A stretch of 10,334 nucleotides of DNA from assembly GCA_023133395.1 (NCBI GenBank), contig JAGLWO010000415.1, forward strand, positions 1 through 10,334, read 5' to 3'. This document shows positions 6,414-10,334 of the stretch, in pieces (the stretch's first letter is position 1; the number at the start of each line of letters is the position of its first letter). The notes beneath the pieces were generated by a model. That model was not told where the DNA came from, made no database searches, and saw only the letters and a list, made by a program, of their open reading frames with translations. The stretch is from Candidatus Cloacimonadota bacterium. Lineage in GTDB: Bacteria > Cloacimonadota > Cloacimonadia > Cloacimonadales > TCS61. The translations under genes and the position numbers were made by a program.

Positions 6414-7757
6414 TTGAAAATAATAAAAATCATCGGTGCAGGACTTGCGGGCTCAGAAGCTGCTTTGCAGCTTGCTGATAACGACTGGCAGGTAGAACTT
6501 TATGAAATGCGTCCCCAGGTTCAGACTCCTGCACATCACACAGCAGATTTTGCAGAACTGGTTTGTAGTAATTCTTTGAAGTCAAAATTGATAACCACAG
6601 CTTCGGGACTTCTAAAAGCAGAGATGAAGATATTGGGATGTAAACTTCTTCCTATTGCCGAAGAATGCTGTGTACCTGCCGGTAATGCTCTGGCTATCGA
6701 CCGTAAGCTTTTTAGCAGGAAGGTTACAAAACTCATTGAGAATCATCCGAATATAAAAGTTCATCGTGAAGAAGTTACAGAGTTAAATTATGAATTAACA
6801 ATAGTTGCAACCGGTCCCCTTACTTCTGAGAATCTAACACAAAGCCTGATCGAAATTATTGGGAATGAACAACTTTATTTCTTTGATGCAATTGCTCCAA
6901 TAGTTTCTGCAGAGAGTTTGGATAGAAATATTATTTATGAGAAAACACGTTACGATAAAGGTGAAGCTGATTATCTGAATTGCCCTTTTTCCAAAGATAA
7001 ATATTTACAATTTGCAGAAGCTTTGAATGAAGCAGAAAAACACGAAGCAAAGGAATTTGAATCCAAGTTCTTTTCAAAAATTGATTTTCATTTTTATGAG
7101 AATTGTATTCCAATCGAAGAACTTGCAAAACGCGGGAAAGATACGCTACGCTATGGTGTGATGCGCCCTGTGGGGCTGGAAGACCCGAAAACGGGTGAAA
7201 GACCTTATGCAGTAATTCAACTGCGAACAGAGAACAAAGATAAAACTTCGTATAACCTGGTCGGCTGCCAGACAATGCTGAAATACGGAGAACAAAAAAG
7301 AATTTTCCGAATGGTTCCCGGACTTGAAAAAGCTGAATTCTTGCGCTTTGGTTCGATACACAGGAATACCTATTTGAATGCTCCGCATATTTTAAATGAA
7401 AAATTATCATTAAAAAATAAACCGAATATTTATATTGCAGGTCAGCTCAGTGGAGTGGAAGGTTATGTGGAATCTATACTGAGTGGTTTGCTGGTTTCGA
7501 GAATAATAAACAAAATGCTTCGTTTTGAGCAATTTAGAGACTTCAGAAGTTTTCAAAACTTCGGAAGTCTTTTACCCGAAACCACAATCTCCGGTCAACT
7601 CTGGAGATATCTAATCACAGAAAACAAGAACTTTCAACCCATGAAAGCTAACTTTGGTTTACTTCCCCCTCTTGAAGAAAAGATCAAAGATAAAAGATTA
7701 AAAAAGGAAAAACTGGCTGAGAGGGCGTTAAGGGATATAGGGAAGGTTTTGGAATAA
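6414..7757 (+). CDS. trmFO: methylenetetrahydrofolate-tRNA-(uracil-5-)-methyltransferase TrmFO
   Basis: TrmFO is a folate- and FAD-dependent enzyme that makes m5U54 in the T-loop of tRNA. From TTG 6414 the protein has 447 residues and opens MKIIKIIGAGLAGSEAA, placing the FAD-binding GAGLAG at 8-13 as in known TrmFO. The ATG at 6393 would add seven residues derived from the repeat end. Conserved blocks follow: ELVCSNSLKS with Cys51 (equivalent to a catalytic-site Cys), GPLTSE (134-139), YLNCPFSKD, ENCIPIEELAKRG with Cys231 (second conserved Cys), YGVMRPVGLEDPKTG, GCQTMLKYGEQKR, HRNTYLNAP, GQLSGVEGYVES and FQPMKANFGLLPPLE. All motifs are intact. An 11-codon insertion near residues 375-386 coincides with a palindromic repeat. 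The gene stands alone, separated from queC by repeats. Confidence 0.95.
   Translation: MKIIKIIGAGLAGSEAALQLADNDWQVELYEMRPQVQTPAHHTADFAELVCSNSLKSKLITTASGLLKAEMKILGCKLLPIAEECCVPAGNALAIDRKLFSRKVTKLIENHPNIKVHREEVTELNYELTIVATGPLTSENLTQSLIEIIGNEQLYFFDAIAPIVSAESLDRNIIYEKTRYDKGEADYLNCPFSKDKYLQFAEALNEAEKHEAKEFESKFFSKIDFHFYENCIPIEELAKRGKDTLRYGVMRPVGLEDPKTGERPYAVIQLRTENKDKTSYNLVGCQTMLKYGEQKRIFRMVPGLEKAEFLRFGSIHRNTYLNAPHILNEKLSLKNKPNIYIAGQLSGVEGYVESILSGLLVSRIINKMLRFEQFRDFRSFQNFGSLLPETTISGQLWRYLITENKNFQPMKANFGLLPPLEEKIKDKRLKKEKLAERALRDIGKVLE
7538..7570 (+). repeat. in-frame palindromic element inside trmFO
   Basis: The left arm AGACTTCAGAAGTTTT (7538-7553) and right arm AAAACTTCGGAAGTCT (7555-7570) are inverted copies with one mismatch in 16 and a single central C at 7554. 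It encodes DFRSFQNFGSL without a stop. The flanking protein aligns with TrmFO as I remember it from Thermus, except for about ten extra residues here, the size of the palindrome. The core AACTTCGGAAGT recurs at 8953-8964 on the other strand. Confidence 0.75.
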
Positions 7758-7770
7758 GTTGTAATGTTCG

Positions 7771-7830
7771 AGTGCGCCACGATTCTTCATGCTTTTCTTC
7801 TCGCTTATTGTGGGCACTTTTGTTAGGCGA
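7771..7830. repeat. attC-like recombination site, left side of cassette
   Basis: AGTGCGCCAC (7771-7780) pairs with GTGGGCACT (7810-7818) as a 9-bp stem with one unpaired base, the kind of extrahelical base typical of attC arms. Three bases later comes GTTAGGC (7822-7828), a perfect GTTRRRY simple site. The expected outer partner GCCTAAC near 7762-7768 is not recognisable (TAATGTT), so the outer core is degenerate or replaced. Read on the minus strand it follows the cassette gene in the order core, inner arm, loop, inner arm. Confidence 0.5.
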
Positions 7831-8013
7831 TTCAATTATTTTTCAATTACAAAACCAGACTAAAAATACCTCCGATTATAAACGTCTTCCAGTTTCTAAA
7901 ACCTCCAACCGAAAAATCATTTAATCGAAAACAACAAATGTAAATAAAACAACTGAACTGAAAACACAAAAAATCAAAATTACTTATGAATCAAAGAAAA
8001 ATTTGTTTAGCTC
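7831..8013. other. non-coding tail of the cassette
   Basis: This stretch of 183 bases between the core site and the end of the membrane-protein gene is A-rich on the plus strand and holds no ORF of useful length on either strand and no clear hairpin followed by a T-run. I see nothing else in it. Confidence 0.5.
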
Positions 8014-8754
8014 TTAAATAAAAAATATCATAAAAATAAAAATAAATAATGATGTATAAAATAATATTTTCGCGAAACTCTCCTTGTTTTTTAGAACAAA
8101 ATATCTGCTTGCTCGAACTATCGAAGCTAGTAATAAAGTCCAAATTAAAAACACTATAATCCCAATAAAAAAAGAAGAAACAGTACTATCTAATATGGGA
8201 AACATAATGATTGAGTATATAAGTGAAATTATTAAAACTCTCCAATAATACTTTAATGTATTCCATTTATTCATCAGAGTTTCGTCTATCTCATTTGTTG
8301 AATTTATTTTACCTTGTTTTAAATATTGATAATCTAGAATAAATTTTTTAATTTTTGGATTACAAAAAAATTCTATAATTATAGCATCTAAAATAATTGG
8401 TACAATTATTGATACTAATATTATTACAGGAAAAACTACATCAGAAGTTATTGTATTATAAACCATTTCAAGAAGACTTGATGTCGCACAAATAAGGATT
8501 ATTATTCGAGCATAATCTTTTAATTTAAATATCAAGATTGCACCAAATAAAAACCCCATAGTACGCAAAAAATCAAAAGATGTTGCCAAAAATCCTTGGT
8601 TGTTTTCTTGTAATATTTGAATAATATTGGGTTCTTGCATTGTAATAATATAAATTACACCAATTATTCCTAATACCCCAAGTATTATACACAAATTTCT
8701 TATAGTTTTGAATCCTTTTGGATAATTTATTGAATTCCTTACAATATCATACAT
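8014..8754 (-). CDS. multi-pass membrane protein of unknown function (cassette gene)
   Basis: This 246-residue protein is not one I recognise. About six to seven hydrophobic segments are visible: near residues 20-38 (LCIILGVLGIIGVIYIITM), 60-77, 83-98, 107-130, 170-190, 193-213 and 227-246. A hydrophilic region of about 35 residues (132-166) lies between the fourth and fifth, so it looks like an integral membrane protein with no signal peptide or catalytic motif. Charged loops contain FCNPKIKKFILDYQYLKQGK. The ATG is supported by GGAGGAG 5 bases upstream. The codons are very AT-rich, unlike the flanking genes, which with the inverted core sites on both sides suggests acquisition as a mobile cassette. 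Integron cassettes often carry membrane proteins of unknown role; a specific function cannot be inferred. Confidence 0.8.
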   Translation of the reverse strand: MYDIVRNSINYPKGFKTIRNLCIILGVLGIIGVIYIITMQEPNIIQILQENNQGFLATSFDFLRTMGFLFGAILIFKLKDYARIIILICATSSLLEMVYNTITSDVVFPVIILVSIIVPIILDAIIIEFFCNPKIKKFILDYQYLKQGKINSTNEIDETLMNKWNTLKYYWRVLIISLIYSIIMFPILDSTVSSFFIGIIVFLIWTLLLASIVRASRYFVLKNKESFAKILFYTSLFIFIFMIFFI

Positions 8755-8759
8755 CTTTT

Positions 8760-8766
8760 CTCCTCC
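8760..8766 (-). promoter_or_regulatory. Shine-Dalgarno of the cassette gene
   Basis: On the minus strand GGAGGAG stands 5 bases before the ATG at 8754, and the GTTAGGC core site is only 26 bases further upstream of the ATG. Such a short leader is typical of genes carried on integron cassettes, which usually lack their own promoter. Confidence 0.75.
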
Positions 8767-8778
8767 AAATTTCTAATT

Positions 8779-8788
8779 TCGCCTAACA
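8779..8788. repeat. core site at the right boundary of the cassette
   Basis: TCGCCTAACA is an exact inverted copy of TGTTAGGCGA at 7821-7830. GCCTAAC (8781-8787) fits the RYYYAAC simple site. It is followed by ATCT and GCATGCCACGCC, which could be an inner attC arm, but a matching arm and GTTRRRY partner to the right were not found. Confidence 0.55.
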
Positions 8789-8810
8789 TCTGCATGCCAC
8801 GCCAACCTAC

Positions 8811-8852
8811 ATGGTGTACATAACTAACCTATAGTTACCATGATTTATGGTA
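8811..8852. repeat. overlapping alternative hairpins upstream of the cassette gene
   Basis: TACCAT (8836-8841) pairs with ATGGTA (8847-8852) around a five-base loop. The same ACCAT can instead pair with ATGGT at 8811-8815, an alternative supported by TAACT (8821-8825) with AGTTA (8833-8837). On the plus strand T6 follows at 8860-8865. The two folds exclude each other. Role unknown: an attC remnant, a terminator or a leader element are all possible. Confidence 0.35.
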
Positions 8853-8951
8853 TCATAACTTTTTTCTGGTGGTTATCACGCACCTGTTTTAAATTTCTTT
8901 ATTAATATTTAGATTGTCAAGAGAACTTCTAATTTTGTTCGATTTATGATT

Positions 8952-9015
8952 AACTTCCGAAGTTATTAAGGTTACGAAATTGACCTTTATCCAACGTTAA
9001 AAAAGTTTCGTAACC
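8952..9015. repeat. composite palindromic repeat between two minus-strand genes
   Basis: A short near-palindrome AACTTCCGAAGTT (8952-8964) is followed by a perfect 10-bp inverted repeat GGTTACGAAA (8970-8979) / TTTCGTAACC (9006-9015) with a 26-base loop. On the minus strand the outer arm is reached 20 bases after the stop of the beta-helix gene and runs straight into a T-run (GGTTACGAAACTTTTTT), so it may also act in 3'-end formation. The AACTTCGGAAGT word is shared with the palindrome inside trmFO. Confidence 0.6.
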
Positions 9016-9034
9016 AGCAGAAAATCAGGGGTTA

Positions 9035-10279
9035 TTAATTTGACATTGGTTTTATTTTTATAAAATCCTTATAGAAATCCGATTTTTCTAACAGAGGAAT
9101 TTTCCTTATCCATTCTTTTCTTAATTTTAATTCTTTCTTGAATTCTTCCTCAGAGACATCATAGTCAGGAAGGTCTTCTGTAGCCCTGCGATTATTAAAA
9201 AAAAGGTTATTTTCAATTACAAAGTTTTCTGGCACTGAATGTTCTGCTAATGCACATTGAAAGCCATAATAGTCGGGAGAATCATAAGCAGAATCCTGTG
9301 CGGTTTTGACGATAATATTTTCGATGAAGTACCCGGGTTCCTCTTCCACGCAAGAAGTAATTGCAGCTCCCATTGCTCCAAGGTTATAAATAATATTGTT
9401 TGAAATTTCACCTTTGGGTTTTCCTTTATCTGCATCCCAGAGCGATATTCCCCAGGTTATCATATTCTCGATAATATTGTTCTTAACTTCTGCATCAGCA
9501 TCGACGAATAGCCCGATCCCTTTCCAGTAACGCTTTACCAGGTTGTTTCTTATTCGTGCTTTTGCATTCCAGGTTACTCCAATTCCAACGCCACGACCGC
9601 CTTTTGGAACCCTTGCGCCTGCTTTATCTATACCATCAATAATGTTCTTTTCGATTATTGCTTCAGAATCCCTGTAAAGAGCAATGCCATCCCAGGAATT
9701 TCTTAAAATTTCGTTATTAAAAATATTTATATTAGAATTTTCACGTCCACATATTCCCATAATTCCGATAATATTTTCAGCGATAAGAAGTGAATCTCCC
9801 AGATTATTAAAGATCTTGTTGTTCCTGATAATTACATCGCTGTTTTTAATTACAATTGCAGCATCACTTGCAAAAGCAGAAGTATCCCGAACACCCCCTG
9901 TGATCGATAGATTTTCCAGGATACAATTTTCGCAATCTTTGATATAGAAACCATATCCAGCATTTGTGTAGATTATTGCGGTTCTATCATTCGGACCTGA
10001 TATTTTGATATTCTTACCTGAAATTGTAATTCCTACAGTTGTTTGTATTGGAGTATTAGGATCTTCACAATTACCACATGTAGAATCAATTATACTCTCA
10101 GAGATTAAGTTATAATCTCCAGGAGCTAAGCGTAAGTCGATCGATTTCTGAGGTTTCTGAAATAATTTTTCTAGTTCAGCTGTATTATCAATGTAAATAA
10201 CCCTTAAAGGCTTAGATAAGAAGAAATTCAATATAAGAATCAGGAAGAACAAGATTGCTGTAATATGATATTTTTTCAT
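9035..10279 (-). CDS. exported right-handed parallel beta-helix protein
   Basis: This 414-residue protein starts with a short basic end and a long hydrophobic core (residues 7-21), a signal peptide or a membrane anchor. Residues ~47-60 (IDLRLAPGDYNLIS) match the entry strand of pectate-lyase-like helices. Residues ~85-365 carry successive short repeats of the PbH1 type (ENLSITGG, IIRNNKIFNN, INIFNNEILRNSWDGIAL, AIIEKNIIDG, ARIRNNLVKRYWKGIGL, AEVKNNIIENMITWGISL, GEISNNIIYN, FVIENNLFFNN). The C-terminal ~45 residues are charged and helical. Seven Cys include two CxxC pairs (68/71 and 116/119). The fold occurs in polysaccharide lyases, adhesins and NosD-like proteins; I see no catalytic signature, so the ligand is unknown. 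The start overlaps the stop of an upstream gene (ATGA), so it is a downstream operon member. Confidence 0.85.
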   Translation of the reverse strand: MKKYHITAILFFLILILNFFLSKPLRVIYIDNTAELEKLFQKPQKSIDLRLAPGDYNLISESIIDSTCGNCEDPNTPIQTTVGITISGKNIKISGPNDRTAIIYTNAGYGFYIKDCENCILENLSITGGVRDTSAFASDAAIVIKNSDVIIRNNKIFNNLGDSLLIAENIIGIMGICGRENSNINIFNNEILRNSWDGIALYRDSEAIIEKNIIDGIDKAGARVPKGGRGVGIGVTWNAKARIRNNLVKRYWKGIGLFVDADAEVKNNIIENMITWGISLWDADKGKPKGEISNNIIYNLGAMGAAITSCVEEEPGYFIENIIVKTAQDSAYDSPDYYGFQCALAEHSVPENFVIENNLFFNNRRATEDLPDYDVSEEEFKKELKLRKEWIRKIPLLEKSDFYKDFIKIKPMSN

Positions 10280-10334
10280 AATTCGTAAAATTCCGTTCTT
10301 CTATCTGTGAATACATCATTATATTCAGTAGCTT
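10276..10334 (-). CDS. C-terminal end of an upstream gene, rest outside window
   Basis: On the minus strand, the frame beginning at 10332 reads ATEYNDVFTDRRTEFYEL and stops at TGA (10278-10276), which overlaps the ATG of the beta-helix gene as ATGA. The frame is open to the window edge, and the same ATGA coupling is used elsewhere in this window (5011-5014). Only 18 residues are visible, so neither the family nor the reality of the gene can be proven. Confidence 0.5.
   Translation of the reverse strand, partial: ATEYNDVFTDRRTEFYEL

Larger units (their letters stand above)
7822..8787 (-). mobile_element. candidate integron-type gene cassette
   Basis: A single gene is bounded by exact inverted copies of TGTTAGGCGA (7821-7830) and TCGCCTAACA (8779-8788). 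Read on the minus strand, the order is GTTAGGC, a short leader with GGAGGAG, the membrane-protein ORF, a 185-bp tail, then GCCTAAC and an attC-like hairpin: the standard layout of an integron cassette. The block is much more AT-rich than its neighbours (13 and 12 G+C in the 60-base stretches from 8041 and 8401, against 28 in the stretch from 5761). No integrase gene or attI is in the window, and the outer half-sites are imperfect, so this may be an orphan or secondary-site insertion. Confidence 0.5.

Noticed and set aside
6931..7410. Long antisense open frame of 159 codons within trmFO
   Set aside because: It lies wholly opposite conserved TrmFO motifs, has no ribosome-binding site and resembles no known protein.
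7758..9034. CRISPR array or toxin-antitoxin module in the accessory region
   Set aside because: No regularly spaced direct repeats are present, and the single ORF has no small partner gene.

Overview
This is an AT-rich bacterial window. The composition, the large exported envelope proteins (a FecR-domain protein with a barrel-like C-terminus ending in Phe, and a parallel beta-helix protein) and the mix of TrmFO, QueC and a divergent RqcH-like protein suggest a Gram-negative of the FCB type, possibly Cloacimonadota or a similar candidate phylum. No rRNA or marker gene fixes this, so the taxonomy is inference.

Layout. 1-1259 (+): the 3' part of rmuC, open at the left edge, followed 3 bp later by a small basic single-pass membrane protein. 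1299-3398 (-): a FecR-domain and outer-membrane-type fusion that converges on the rmuC unit. 3399-3568: a divergent promoter region. 3569-6226 (+): a tightly overlapping three-gene unit, NFACT/RqcH-like protein, GrpB/UPF0157 protein and queC (7-cyano-7-deazaguanine synthase). 6227-6413: a hairpin and a dispersed inverted-repeat element that runs up to the next gene and supplies a misleading ATG. 6414-7757 (+): trmFO (tRNA m5U54 methyltransferase), best read from a TTG start, with a 33-bp near-perfect palindrome carried in frame inside it. 7771-8788: a cassette-like block, a very AT-rich gene for a multi-pass membrane protein of unknown function, bounded by inverted GTTAGGC / GCCTAAC core sites. 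8789-9034: hairpins and a second palindromic repeat. 9035-10279 (-): an exported right-handed parallel beta-helix protein, preceded by the last 18 codons of another gene joined by an ATGA overlap.

How the genes fit together. The central plus-strand genes share a tRNA and translation theme: RqcH-like ribosome rescue, queuosine precursor synthesis and T54 methylation of tRNA. GrpB is a nucleotidyltransferase-fold protein of unknown role. The two minus-strand exported proteins are envelope or surface genes.

Most interesting points. (1) The attC-like cassette at 7771-8788 has no integrase in view. (2) The in-frame palindrome in trmFO resembles the protein-coding palindromic elements known from Rickettsia, and its core AACTTCGGAAGT recurs in the intergenic repeat at 8952-9015. 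(3) A dispersed repeat abuts trmFO and would mislead start-codon calls. No CRISPR array, tRNA, rRNA, transposase, integrase or recognisable defence operon was found.
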